Program-made: the position numbers and the translations under genes
Part shown: positions 38,966 to 47,834 of the stretch, in pieces
How positions within the stretch are numbered: position 1 is the first letter of the stretch
How the letters are laid out: every line of letters starts with the position of its first letter
The notes under the pieces: model-generated
What the model was told of the DNA's origin: nothing
The model's database searches: none
Seen by the model: only the letters and a program-made list of their open reading frames with translations
Origin: Ensifer sp. LCM 4579
Lineage (GTDB): Bacteria; Pseudomonadota; Alphaproteobacteria; Rhizobiales; Rhizobiaceae
NCBI RefSeq assembly: GCF_001854885.1
Contig: NZ_MDDV01000005.1
Location: 1-64,000, forward strand
Direction of reading: 5' to 3'
Length of the DNA: 64,000 nucleotides

Positions 38966-39616
38966 ATGAGCCAATCACCCTTCACCATTCTTCTCGGCGG
39001 CGCGCTTACCCTGACCGAGCGGCTGGCAGTGCAACTGGCGGGCAGCCGGTTTATCGCCGCCGACGGCGGCATGCGCCATGCGAGAACGCTCGGGGTCGTG
39101 CCTGATCTGTGGGTGGGAGACTTCGATTCGACCGACGAGGCGCTCTTTTCGGAATTCGCCGAGGTGCCGCGGGAAAAATACCCGGCGGAGAAAAACGCCA
39201 CCGACGGCGAAATCGCCGTCGAGGCGGCGCTTGCGCGCGGCGCGACATCGCTGATCTTTGCCGGTGCGCTCGGCGGCACCCGTAGCGACCATGTCTTTCT
39301 GCATCTGTTGCGGCTCGCCGCGCTCGCAGAAGAAGGGCTCGCGGTCTTCATGACCTCCGGCGAGGAAGAGGCCTGGCCGCTGAGGCCGGGGTCGCGGGAG
39401 ATCGACCTGCCCAAGGGCAGCCTGTTCTCGGTCCTCGGCTTCACCGAGCTTTCCGGCCTCACCATCGAGGACGCGCGTTATCCGCTTGACGGTTTCCAGC
39501 TGCCCTTCGGATCGTCGCGGACGATCTCCAACGTGGCGGAAGGCCCCGTTCGCCTCTCCCTGAAATCCGGCCGGGCCGTCGTGCTTGCCCGGCCCTATGA
39601 TCTTTCCGGAGCCTGA
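38966..39616 (+). CDS. Thiamine pyrophosphokinase (thiamine diphosphokinase)
   Basis: 216-aa enzyme that makes TPP from thiamine and ATP. The catalytic-domain motifs are IAADGGMRHARTLGVVPDLWVGDFDST (substrate and metal binding), PAEKNATDGEIAVEAALARGA and GALGGTRSDHVFLHLLRL; the C-terminal domain ends NVAEGPVRLSLKSGRAVV. Placed next to the riboswitch-controlled thiBPQ importer, it would convert imported thiamine directly to the ligand that shuts the importer off. It is followed closely by an ABC-F gene. Confidence 0.92.
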   Translation: MSQSPFTILLGGALTLTERLAVQLAGSRFIAADGGMRHARTLGVVPDLWVGDFDSTDEALFSEFAEVPREKYPAEKNATDGEIAVEAALARGATSLIFAGALGGTRSDHVFLHLLRLAALAEEGLAVFMTSGEEEAWPLRPGSREIDLPKGSLFSVLGFTELSGLTIEDARYPLDGFQLPFGSSRTISNVAEGPVRLSLKSGRAVVLARPYDLSGA

Positions 39617-39620
39617 CGCC

Positions 39621-41447
39621 TTGGCGCCCCCCATCCTGAAACTCGACGATATCTTTCTTACTTTCGGCGGCACGCCGCTTCTCGCCGGCGCCGGCCTGCA
39701 GGTGGAGCCCGGTGACCGCATCTGCCTCGTCGGCCGCAACGGGTCCGGCAAGTCGACGCTGCTGAAGATCGCCGCCGGCCTCGCCGAACCGCAATCCGGC
39801 GAGCTCTTCCGCCATCCCTCGGCGACGATCCGCTACCTGCACCAGGCGCCGGACTTCGAGGGCTATGACAGCGTGCAGGCCTATGCGGAGTCCGGGCTTG
39901 GCCCGGGCGACGACCCCTACCGCGTCAGCTATCTGCTGCAGCATCTCGGTTTGACGGGCGAAGAAGATCCGAAGCGGCTTTCCGGCGGCGAGGCGCGCCG
40001 CGCCGCCCTGGCGCGGGTCATGGCGCCGGAGCCCGATATCCTGCTTCTCGACGAGCCGACAAACCATCTCGACCTGCCGACGATCGAATGGCTGGAAGAC
40101 GAGCTCGTGCGCAGCCGCTCGGCGCTGGTGCTGATCTCCCACGACCGGCGTTTCCTCGAAAAGGTCTCGACCGCCACCGTCTGGCTCGACCGCGGCCAGT
40201 CGCGCCGGCTCGATCGCGGCTTTGGCCATTTCGAGGCCTGGCGCGACGAGGTGCTGGAGGCGGAAGAACTGGAGCAGCACAAGCTCGGCAAGGCGATCGA
40301 ACGGGAAGAGCACTGGCTGCGCTATGGCGTCACCGCGAGGCGCAAGCGCAACATGCGCCGGCTCGGCGAACTCAACGACATGCGCGCCCGCTATCGCGGC
40401 CATAAAGGGCCGCAGGGCACGATCCAGGCTGGCGTTGCCGATGCCAGGGAGTCGGGCAAGCTCGTCATCGAGGCGGAAAAGATCACCAAGGCCTATGGCG
40501 ATCGCACCATCGTCGCGCCCTTCTCGATCCGCGTCCATCGCGGCGACCGGATCGGCCTCGTCGGACCGAACGGCGCCGGCAAGACAACGCTGCTCAAGCT
40601 TCTGACCGGCCAACTCGAACCGGATTCGGGCAGTGTCAGGCTCGGCACCAATCTCGAGATCGCCACGCTCGACCAAAAACGCGAGGAACTGAACCTCGAC
40701 GATACGCTGGCGCATTATCTGACCGACGGGCGCGGCGAGACGCTGCTGGTCAATGGCGAGCAACGCCACGTCACCGGCTACATGAAAGAGTTCCTGTTCC
40801 AGCCGGAGCAGGCGCGCACGCCGATCCGCGAGCTTTCCGGCGGCGAGCGGGCGCGGCTGATGCTCGCCCGCATTCTCGCGCGCGCCGTCAACCTCCTGAT
40901 CCTTGACGAGCCGACGAACGACCTCGACATCGAGACGCTCGACCTTCTGCAGGAGATCGTCGCCGGCTTTGCCGGCACGGTGATCCTCGTCAGCCATGAT
41001 CGCGACTTCCTCGACCGGACGGTGACATCCACCATTGCGCCGGCCGATCCGCAGGCGCCCGACGGCCGCTGGATCGAATATGCCGGCGGCTATACCGACA
41101 TGATGGCGCAGCGCCGGGGCGCGATCGAGGAGCGACGCAGGGCGGAAAAGTCGGAGAAGGCGAAGGCGAGCGAAGCTGCTGCCGAAACCGCTGAGCCGCA
41201 GAAGGGGAAAGGCAAGCTTTCCTACAAGCAGAAATTCGCGCTGGAGAACCTGCCGAAGGAGATCGCCAAGGCGGAAGCGGAGATCGCCAGGCGGGAAGAG
41301 AAGATGCACGATCCCAACCTCTTCTCCCGCGATCCGGACGGCTTTGCCAGGCTCGCCGCCGAGCTCGAAACGTTGAAAGCGGGGCTCACGCGCATGGAGG
41401 AGGAGTGGCTCGAGCTCGAGATGCTGCGCGAGGCGCTCGAGGGCTAA
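39621..41447 (+). CDS. ABC-F family ATPase, Uup-like
   Basis: 608-aa protein with two ABC domains and no membrane part. The first has Walker A GRNGSGKSTLLKIAAG, LSGGEARRAALARV and LLLDEPTNHLDL; the second GPNGAGKTTLLKLLTG, LSGGERARLMLARIL and LILDEPTNDLDIETL. The linker is basic (RREEHWLRYG-type, ARRKRNMRR), and a C-terminal coiled coil is present, as in Uup. TTG 39621 has a GGAG eleven bases before; ATG 39597 would overlap the upstream gene. It likely acts on ribosomes or replication intermediates. Confidence 0.92.
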   Translation: MAPPILKLDDIFLTFGGTPLLAGAGLQVEPGDRICLVGRNGSGKSTLLKIAAGLAEPQSGELFRHPSATIRYLHQAPDFEGYDSVQAYAESGLGPGDDPYRVSYLLQHLGLTGEEDPKRLSGGEARRAALARVMAPEPDILLLDEPTNHLDLPTIEWLEDELVRSRSALVLISHDRRFLEKVSTATVWLDRGQSRRLDRGFGHFEAWRDEVLEAEELEQHKLGKAIEREEHWLRYGVTARRKRNMRRLGELNDMRARYRGHKGPQGTIQAGVADARESGKLVIEAEKITKAYGDRTIVAPFSIRVHRGDRIGLVGPNGAGKTTLLKLLTGQLEPDSGSVRLGTNLEIATLDQKREELNLDDTLAHYLTDGRGETLLVNGEQRHVTGYMKEFLFQPEQARTPIRELSGGERARLMLARILARAVNLLILDEPTNDLDIETLDLLQEIVAGFAGTVILVSHDRDFLDRTVTSTIAPADPQAPDGRWIEYAGGYTDMMAQRRGAIEERRRAEKSEKAKASEAAAETAEPQKGKGKLSYKQKFALENLPKEIAKAEAEIARREEKMHDPNLFSRDPDGFARLAAELETLKAGLTRMEEEWLELEMLREALEG

Positions 41448-41558
41448 GGACGTTGAGACGCCAGAACGCCTCCCTCAACCGGCGTCTCTCCATCCTGCAT
41501 TGAGCACCTTCGATGGATATGATAAGAAAACCTTATTATCTCCTTTGAGAACCATCCT

Positions 41559-42038
41559 ATGCCGACAAAATTCGATTCCGATGCGATCGGAATGCTGCTC
41601 ACCGATGTCTCCCGCCTGCTGCGCGGCGCCTTCGACCGCAAGGTCAATCAGATGGCGCTCGGCATTACGCCGGGCGAAGCGCGGGCCTTGATCCAGGTCG
41701 CGGCGACCGAGGGCATAAAGCAGGCGGAAATCGCCACCCGCATGGGAATCGAGCCGATGACGCTCTCGGCCTATCTCGATCGCCTCGAAGCGATGGGGTT
41801 CGTCGCGCGCGTGCCCGACCCGGCCGACCGGCGCGCCAAGAACGTCGTCGTCACCGACAGCGCAGATCCGCTGCTTTCCGAGTTGACCGGAGGCCTGCAT
41901 GAGATGATGAACGCCTATACGGAAGGTCTCGGTGAGGAGGGGCGGGATCTGCTGCGCGCCAATCTGAAGATCCTGCGCGCCAACCTCCGCCGGCTCGATC
42001 CCTGCCTTGCCCGCAAAGACAAGGGAGCGGCCGAATGA
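41559..42038 (+). CDS. MarR family transcriptional regulator
   Basis: 159-aa winged-helix regulator: GITPGEARALIQVAATEGIKQAEIATRMGIEPMTLSAYLDRLEAMGFVARVPDPADRRAKNV contains the helix-turn-helix and the DxRxK wing. It overlaps the MFS efflux gene by 4 nt (ATGA), the usual layout for drug-responsive regulator/pump pairs. The autorepressor role and ligand are inferred. Confidence 0.9.
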   Translation: MPTKFDSDAIGMLLTDVSRLLRGAFDRKVNQMALGITPGEARALIQVAATEGIKQAEIATRMGIEPMTLSAYLDRLEAMGFVARVPDPADRRAKNVVVTDSADPLLSELTGGLHEMMNAYTEGLGEEGRDLLRANLKILRANLRRLDPCLARKDKGAAE

Positions 42039-43273
42039 CGTTGCGGATGAGCGAGCGGCGCACGAGCATCATCGGTGCCTTCCTCGTGGCGCTTGGCCCC
42101 GTTTCCATGGCGCTCTACACGCCGGCCATGCCGGAGCTCGTGCGCGCCTTTGCCTCGAGCGAAGCGGCGATCAAGATGACGCTGTCGATCTATTTCGGCG
42201 GCTTCGCCTTCGCTCAGCTCGTTTCCGGCACGCTTTCCGACGTCATCGGCCGGCGCCGGGCGACCTTGATCTTCATGACGATCTATCTCGCCGGCAGCCT
42301 GATGGCGGCTTTTGCTCCGTCCGTCGCGATGCTGCTGGCAGGCCGGCTCGTGCAGGGAATCGGCGCCTCCGTCGGCATGACGGTGGCGCGTGCGATCGTG
42401 CGCGACCAGTTCACCGGCACGACCGCCGCGCGGATCATGAACATGATCGGCATGATGCTCGCGCTCGGGCCCGCCGTCTCGCCGACGCTCGGCGGCATCG
42501 CGCTCGGCCTCTTCGGCTGGCAGTCGATCTTCCTCCTGATGGTCGGTTTCGCGCTGATGGCCTGCTTTACCGTGCAGTTCTTCATGGCCGAGACGGCGAC
42601 GCCGGATCGCAGCAAGGGGCATCTCCGGCCGATACTCAGGGCCTACGGCGAACTGTCGAGGGACAGCCGCTTTCTCTCCTCGACGCTGGTGATCGGCGGC
42701 GCGGTCGGCGCCCTCTATGCCTGGGCAACGATGCTGCCCTTCGTGCTGATCGGCGAAGTGGGCCTGACGCCGACCGAATTCGGCATCGGCATGCTGATGC
42801 AATCGGGGCTCTTCTTTTCGGGCACCGTCACCGTGCGGCTCCTGATGCGGCGCTTCACGCCGCAGGCGCTGGTGCCGGCGGGGCTTTTCTTCATCGGTGC
42901 GGCGAGCCTCGGCCTGGCATTCAGCATGCACGCGCTCGATCCGAGCTTTCTCTCGGTGATGGCGCCGATCGGACTCTATGCCTTCGGCATCGCCTATGTC
43001 ATGCCCTATATGATGACGGCGGCGATGGCGCCCTTCCCGCATATAGCCGGCACTGCATCGGCGATGATGGGCTTCATCCAGATGGGGGCGGGTCTCGTCG
43101 GCGGCGCGCTCGCCGCTCTCGTCGGCGCGCCGGTTCAGGCGCTCGGAACGATCATTCCGGGTTTCGGGCTGATCTCCATAGCCAGCTATTTCTGGTATCG
43201 CAGGACCGTTCGGCTAAAGCCTCTGGCGACACCGGCAGCTTCCGAAGAATCTCTGCAGGGCGCTGCGGAATAG
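42035..43273 (+). CDS. MFS multidrug efflux transporter, Bcr/CflA type
   Basis: 412-aa inner-membrane drug:proton antiporter with about twelve helices. DHA1 family motifs are LYTPAMPELVRAF, SGTLSDVIGRRRATLI (motif A, loop 2-3) and GRLVQGIGASVGMTVARAIVRD (motif B region). It is translated from the ATGA overlap with its MarR gene and followed by a strong hairpin terminator. Confidence 0.92.
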   Translation: MTLRMSERRTSIIGAFLVALGPVSMALYTPAMPELVRAFASSEAAIKMTLSIYFGGFAFAQLVSGTLSDVIGRRRATLIFMTIYLAGSLMAAFAPSVAMLLAGRLVQGIGASVGMTVARAIVRDQFTGTTAARIMNMIGMMLALGPAVSPTLGGIALGLFGWQSIFLLMVGFALMACFTVQFFMAETATPDRSKGHLRPILRAYGELSRDSRFLSSTLVIGGAVGALYAWATMLPFVLIGEVGLTPTEFGIGMLMQSGLFFSGTVTVRLLMRRFTPQALVPAGLFFIGAASLGLAFSMHALDPSFLSVMAPIGLYAFGIAYVMPYMMTAAMAPFPHIAGTASAMMGFIQMGAGLVGGALAALVGAPVQALGTIIPGFGLISIASYFWYRRTVRLKPLATPAASEESLQGAAE

Positions 43274-43283
43274 GCCCAAGCAA

Positions 43284-43318
43284 GAAGCCGCGGCGGATTG
43301 CTCCGCCGCGGCTTTCTT
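43284..43318. terminator. Terminator between MFS gene and argG
   Basis: AAGCCGCGGCGG / CCGCCGCGGCTT stem, ATTGCT loop, TTCTT tail on the plus strand and a shorter T run on the minus strand. It lies between convergent genes and may serve both. Confidence 0.85.
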
Positions 43319-43334
43319 CGAAATTCCGGTGACC

Positions 43335-44552
43335 TTAACGGTTGCGCGCGGCAAGCGTGCGCAGGCGGAGCGCATTCAGCTTGATGAAGCCGGCGGCGTC
43401 CTTCTGGTCGTAGGCGCCCTGGTCGTCCTCGAAGGTGACCAGCTTGTCGGAATAGAGCGACTTCGGGCTCTCGCGGCCGATGACCATGACATTGCCCTTG
43501 TAGAGCTTCAGCGTCACTTCGCCTTCCACATGCTCCTGGCTCCTGTCGATAGCCGCCTGCAGCATCTCGCGTTCCGGCGAGAACCAGAAGCCGTAATAGA
43601 TGAGCTCCGCATAGCGCGGCATCAGCTCGTCTTTCAGGTGCGCGGCGCCACGGTCGAGCGTAATGCTCTCGATCGCGCGGTGGGCGGCGAGCAGGATCGT
43701 GCCGCCGGGCGTTTCATAAACGCCGCGCGACTTCATGCCGACGAAGCGGTTCTCGACAAGGTCGATGCGGCCGATGCCGTTGTCGCGGCCGTATTCGTTG
43801 AGCTTGGCAAGCAGCGTCGCCGGCGACATCCGAGCGCCGTCGATCGAAACCGCGTCGCCGCGCTCGAAGCCGATCTTGATGACGGTCGGCTGATCGGGGG
43901 CAGCTTCCGGCGAAATCGTGCGCATATGCACATATTCCGGTGCTTCCTGGGCCGGGTCCTCGAGAACCTTGCCTTCCGAGGAGGAGTGCAGCAGATTGGC
44001 GTCGACGGAGAAGGGGGCCTCGCCCTTCTTGTCTTTCGCGACCGGGATCTGGTGCTTCTCGGCGAATTCGAGCAATTCCGTGCGGCTCTTGAACGACCAG
44101 TCGCGCCAGGGGGCGATGATCTTGATGTCCGGGTTCAGCGCATAGGCCGAGAGTTCGAAGCGAACCTGATCGTTGCCCTTGCCGGTCGCGCCATGGGCGA
44201 TCGCGTCGGCGCCGGTCTTCCTGGCAATGTCGATCAGGTGCTTGGAGATCAGCGGACGGGCGATCGAGGTGCCGAGCAGGTAGACGCCTTCATAGACCGC
44301 ATTGGCGCGGAACATCGGAAAGACGAAATCCTTTACGAACTCCTCGCGGACGTCCTCTATATAGATCTCCTTGATGCCGAGCATCTCGGCCTTCTTGCGC
44401 GCCGGTTCCAGTTCCTCGCCCTGGCCGAGATCGGCGGTGAAGGTCACGACTTCGGCGCCGAGTTCCGTCTGCAGCCATTTGAGGATGATCGAGGTGTCGA
44501 GACCGCCGGAATAGGCGAGAACGACCTTTTTCACGTCTTTGTGCGATGTCAT
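43335..44552 (-). CDS. argG: Argininosuccinate synthase
   Basis: 405-aa enzyme that joins citrulline and aspartate with ATP in arginine synthesis. The ATP P-loop is [17 protein letters not shown]; others are [34 protein letters not shown] and [21 protein letters not shown]. It is monocistronic. The start is preceded by AGACACC and divergent from a LysE-family gene across 171 nt. Confidence 0.97.
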   Translation of the reverse strand: MTSHKDVKKVVLAYSGGLDTSIILKWLQTELGAEVVTFTADLGQGEELEPARKKAEMLGIKEIYIEDVREEFVKDFVFPMFRANAVYEGVYLLGTSIARPLISKHLIDIARKTGADAIAHGATGKGNDQVRFELSAYALNPDIKIIAPWRDWSFKSRTELLEFAEKHQIPVAKDKKGEAPFSVDANLLHSSSEGKVLEDPAQEAPEYVHMRTISPEAAPDQPTVIKIGFERGDAVSIDGARMSPATLLAKLNEYGRDNGIGRIDLVENRFVGMKSRGVYETPGGTILLAAHRAIESITLDRGAAHLKDELMPRYAELIYYGFWFSPEREMLQAAIDRSQEHVEGEVTLKLYKGNVMVIGRESPKSLYSDKLVTFEDDQGAYDQKDAAGFIKLNALRLRTLAARNR

Positions 44553-44723
44553 GGTGTCTGTCCGTCTGGTCGTTGAGGGCGATGCTGCGCCCCGTGCAAA
44601 ATCTGCGGCACTTTAGCCAGAACTCGAAGCGATACAAGCGCAACCAGCGGCATTCGGAGGAATCTGCTGGCAAAAGCGCGTACACTGCGGTAGCAGCAAA
44701 GATCATCCGCTCGAGGATTAGCC

Positions 44724-45365
44724 ATGGATTTCGTGCCCAGCCTTCCGACTCTCCTGGCCTTTGCTGCCGCGAGCCTGCTTCTCGCCGCAACGCCGGGTCC
44801 TGACATGACGCTCTCGATCAGCCGGGCGCTGGCGCAGGGCAAGAAGGCGGCGCTATTCGTGGTCGTCGGCACCGGGCTCGGCATCGTCGTCCACACGCTG
44901 CTCGTCGCCTTCGGCATCTCGGCGCTGATCACCGCATCGCCGACGGCCTTCCTGGTCCTGAAGACGGGGGGTGCGGCCTATCTCCTGTGGCTGGCGATTC
45001 AGGCGATCCGTTACGGCTCGAGCCTGTCGGTGGCGAAGGTGACGGAGGCGAAGGGCTCGGCACTCTCCAACATCGCGACGGGCTTTTCGGTGAACATCCT
45101 CAACCCCAAGGTCGTGATCTTCTTCATGACCTTCCTGCCGCAATTCGTCAGCGCCGGTGACCCGGCGGTGACCGGCAAGCTGCTCTTCCTCGGTTTCTTC
45201 TTCATCGTCATCGGCATGCCGGTCAACGCGCTCGTGGTGTTCGCGGCAGATTGGCTTGCCGCCTGGCTGCAGCGCAACAGGCGCGTGATGCGGGCGATGG
45301 ATTTCAGCTTTGCCGGGGTGTTCTCGGCCTTCGCGGTGAAAATTTTTCTGACGCAGGCGCGGTGA
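44724..45365 (+). CDS. LysE/RhtB family amino acid exporter
   Basis: 213-aa inner-membrane protein with about six helices. The family opening AATPGPDMTLSISRALAQG is clear, as are GTGLGIVVHTLLVAFG, GGAAYLLWLAIQAI and GFSVNILNPKVVIFFMTFLPQF. It exports amino acids or homoserine lactone-type compounds. Its divergent position to argG invites a link to arginine overflow, but no regulator gene (LysG) is adjacent. Confidence 0.91.
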   Translation: MDFVPSLPTLLAFAAASLLLAATPGPDMTLSISRALAQGKKAALFVVVGTGLGIVVHTLLVAFGISALITASPTAFLVLKTGGAAYLLWLAIQAIRYGSSLSVAKVTEAKGSALSNIATGFSVNILNPKVVIFFMTFLPQFVSAGDPAVTGKLLFLGFFFIVIGMPVNALVVFAADWLAAWLQRNRRVMRAMDFSFAGVFSAFAVKIFLTQAR

Positions 45366-45454
45366 GTTCTCGTTGGCGGGGCACTGCGATGCAAATCGGT
45401 GCGGGCCAATCGAGCAGATGAGGAGCATCGGGCAGGGTTAACGCATCCGCAGAA

Positions 45455-45760
45455 TCAGAATTTGTTCTCGAGCGTTTCAACCCTTTGAACGATGTCTCCG
45501 ACGCTCTCTTCGATGCGGGAAAGCGAGTTGTGAATTGCCGTCTGAATGTTGGCGAGGGACCCGCCAAGCTCCATCTTGACCATCAGCTCGATGTCGTCGC
45601 GGAGCTCGGATTCTCTCCGCTCGATCCTTCGGGTCAATTCATAGGTCGCATTCAAGAGGCGCATCATATCGGCCATGTCCTTCCGGAGAAGGCGCATCTC
45701 GTCCATCTGGATTTTTGATTGCTTCGCCAGAAAGTCGAGGCTGATAGCTTCCGTCGCCAT
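45455..45760 (-). CDS. Small coiled-coil hypothetical protein
   Basis: 101-aa, highly charged and helical protein; I do not recognise a named family. Heptad-like spacing from SKIQMDEMRLLRKDMADMMRLL to the C-terminal NSLSRIEESVGDIVQRVETLE suggests a coiled coil across nearly the full length, with no membrane segment. Coding character is good, and the ATG has GGGAGATG upstream. It stands alone between lysE-like and ABC transporter genes. Confidence 0.75.
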   Translation of the reverse strand: MATEAISLDFLAKQSKIQMDEMRLLRKDMADMMRLLNATYELTRRIERRESELRDDIELMVKMELGGSLANIQTAIHNSLSRIEESVGDIVQRVETLENKF

Positions 45761-45879
45761 GTTTCACACATCTCCCTTTCCGCTATTCTTTTAACTCTTT
45801 ATCACGCGAACCACAAACCTGCCCCAAGGAGCATGTGGGCGGAGGCCGGGTTGCAGCCTCACGGTTCTGACGACCAGCC

Positions 45880-46674
45880 TCACCCGATCAGCAGCGCGTC
45901 GTCATCGAGCGTCTGCCCGCGGATGCGGCGGAACATGGCGATGAGGTCTTCGACTTCAAGCGTCTTGCGGCTATCGCCGGCGACGTCGAGCACGATCTCG
46001 CCGGCGTGCAGCATGATGGTGCGATGGCCGAAATCGAGCGCCTGGCGCATCGAATGGGTGACCATCAGCGTCGTCAGCTTGCGTTCGGTGACGAATTTCT
46101 GCGTGAGGTTCATGATGAACTCCGCCATGCCCGGATCGAGTGCGGCGGTGTGCTCGTCGAGCAGCAGCACCTTCGAGCCGGCAAGCGTCGCCATTACCAG
46201 CGAGACGGCCTGCCGTTGGCCGCCGGAAAGCAGGTCCATGCGGTCGCGCATCCGGTCCTCGAGCCCGAGGCCGAGCTCGGCGATGCGCTCGCGGAAATGC
46301 GCGCGGCGCTTGACCCCAAGCGCCGGCGCCAGCCCGCGACGTTCGCCGCGCCGGGCGGCAAGCGCCAGGTTTTCCTCGATCGACAGCGCGCCACAACTGC
46401 CGGCGAGCGGGTCCTGGAAGACGCGGGCGACGAGACCGGCACGCGCCGCCGTTCCCTTGCGCGTCACATCCGTATCGCCGATCGTCACCTTGCCGGCGCT
46501 CGCTATCACATCGCCCGCCAGCACGCCGAGCAGGGTGGATTTGCCGGCGCCGTTCGAGCCGATCACGGTGACAAAGGAGCCTTCGTCGATCGTCAGGCTG
46601 ACGCCGTTCAGCGCCTGCTTCTCAAGCGGCGTTCCCTTGCCGAAGACGACCCGGATATCGTTGAAATTGATCAT
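45880..46674 (-). CDS. ABC transporter ATP-binding protein (COG1101 type)
   Basis: 264-aa ATPase: Walker A GSNGAGKSTLLGVLAG, Q-loop VARVFQDPLAGSCGALSIEENLALA, signature LLSGGQRQAVSLVMATL, Walker B VLLLDEHTAALDPG and H-loop VTHSMRQAL. The His in place of Pro in DEHTAALD is characteristic of this group. ATG 46674 overlaps the permease stop by 4 nt. It forms one operon with the binding protein (47835) and permease (46671). Confidence 0.93.
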   Translation of the reverse strand: MINFNDIRVVFGKGTPLEKQALNGVSLTIDEGSFVTVIGSNGAGKSTLLGVLAGDVIASAGKVTIGDTDVTRKGTAARAGLVARVFQDPLAGSCGALSIEENLALAARRGERRGLAPALGVKRRAHFRERIAELGLGLEDRMRDRMDLLSGGQRQAVSLVMATLAGSKVLLLDEHTAALDPGMAEFIMNLTQKFVTERKLTTLMVTHSMRQALDFGHRTIMLHAGEIVLDVAGDSRKTLEVEDLIAMFRRIRGQTLDDDALLIG

Positions 46675-47600
46675 GCGACACCTCCGCGGCGCAGGCGTGG
46701 CAAGATCAGGGCCACGGTGACGAGGGCGGCGGTGACGAAATTGAGATCGGACGCCCGGAGGCCGAGCACATCGCTCGAAAGCGCAAGCTGGATGGCGATG
46801 CGATAGAGGATCGAGCCGAAGACGCAGCCGATAAGTGCGATCAGGATGCCGCGGGCGCCGAGCAGCGTCTCGCCGATGATGACCGCCGCGAGCCCGACGA
46901 CGATGGTGCCGACGCCGGAGGTGACGTCGGCAAAGCCGTTGGTCTGGGCAAAGAGCGCGCCGCCGAGCGCGACGAGTGCGTTGGAAAGCGCCATGCCGAG
47001 ATAGATCTGCCGGCTCGTCTCGACCCCTTGCGCCCGCGCCATGCGGGCATTGGCGCCGGTCGCCCGCATCGCCAGGCCCGCATCGCTTTCGAGGAAGCGC
47101 CAGACGAGCACGACCGCGACGACGACCAGCATGCCGACGAAGAACGGCCGCACGTAGAAATCCCTGAGACCCAGGCCGTAGAAGGGCGAAAGCATGGTAT
47201 CGGCATTGATCAGCGCGACATTGGGCCGGCCCATGATGCGCAGATTGACCGAGAAGAGCCCGATCATCGTCAGGATCGAGGCCAAAAGATTGAGGATGCG
47301 GAAGCGCACATTGAGGAGCGCCGTGACGAGCCCGGCGGCAGCCCCGGCGGCCATGGCGACGGCCGCGGCGAGCCACGGATTGACGCCGGCGATGATCAGC
47401 ACCGCCGTCACCGCCGCGCCGAGCGGAAACGAGCCGTCGACGGTCAGGTCGGGAAAGTCGAGCACCCGGAAGGCCAGGAAGACGCCGACGGCGATGAAGG
47501 CATAGACGAGCCCCAGCTCCACGGCACCCCAGAAAGCGATTTGACTCAACGCCGGCAGTCCTCTCATTCGGCGCTCCGCGAGACCGCGGAGCTTCATCAT
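46671..47600 (-). CDS. ABC transporter permease (COG4120 type)
   Basis: 309-aa inner-membrane permease of the branched-chain/ribose-like class with about eight helices. Recognisable segments are ELGLVYAFIAVGVFLAFRVLDFPDLTVDGSF, GATGANARMARAQGVET and GETLLGARGILIALIGCVFG. Alternative starts exist inside the first 20 codons. It is ordered between the SBP and ATPase genes; the 234-nt gap to the SBP gene carries an inverted-repeat element. Confidence 0.92.
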   Translation of the reverse strand: MMKLRGLAERRMRGLPALSQIAFWGAVELGLVYAFIAVGVFLAFRVLDFPDLTVDGSFPLGAAVTAVLIIAGVNPWLAAAVAMAAGAAAGLVTALLNVRFRILNLLASILTMIGLFSVNLRIMGRPNVALINADTMLSPFYGLGLRDFYVRPFFVGMLVVVAVVLVWRFLESDAGLAMRATGANARMARAQGVETSRQIYLGMALSNALVALGGALFAQTNGFADVTSGVGTIVVGLAAVIIGETLLGARGILIALIGCVFGSILYRIAIQLALSSDVLGLRASDLNFVTAALVTVALILPRLRRGGVA

Positions 47601-47654
47601 GTGAATACTCTACCGGCTAAGCCGGTGACCGTTTCTGACTGTCGCGTCGCTCAG

Positions 47655-47798
47655 GCGTGGATCCTCGGGTCAAGCCCGAGGATGACTAAGTGGAGAAGTA
47701 GCCGCAACTCCACCGCCGGCGACGATTGGGAAGCGCCCCCTCCCCGTCGTCATCCTCGTCCTCGGGTTAAACCCGAGGATTGACCCGAGGATCCACGC
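47655..47798. repeat. 144-bp element with perfect 19-bp terminal inverted repeats
   Basis: The ends are GCGTGGATCCTCGGGTCAA and its exact complement TTGACCCGAGGATCCACGC. Each end is also followed or preceded by a second CCTCGGGTT / AACCCGAGG palindrome. It has no coding capacity. The layout is like a miniature inverted-repeat element. It sits between the binding-protein and permease genes of one operon. Confidence 0.88.
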
Positions 47799-47834
47799 CG
47801 GAACTTCGACACGGCGCCACCGTTCCGACCGCCG

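Noticed and set aside
39459-41309. 616-residue open frame on the minus strand opposite the Uup-like gene
   Set aside because: Antisense of two ABC domains; no independent evidence of coding.
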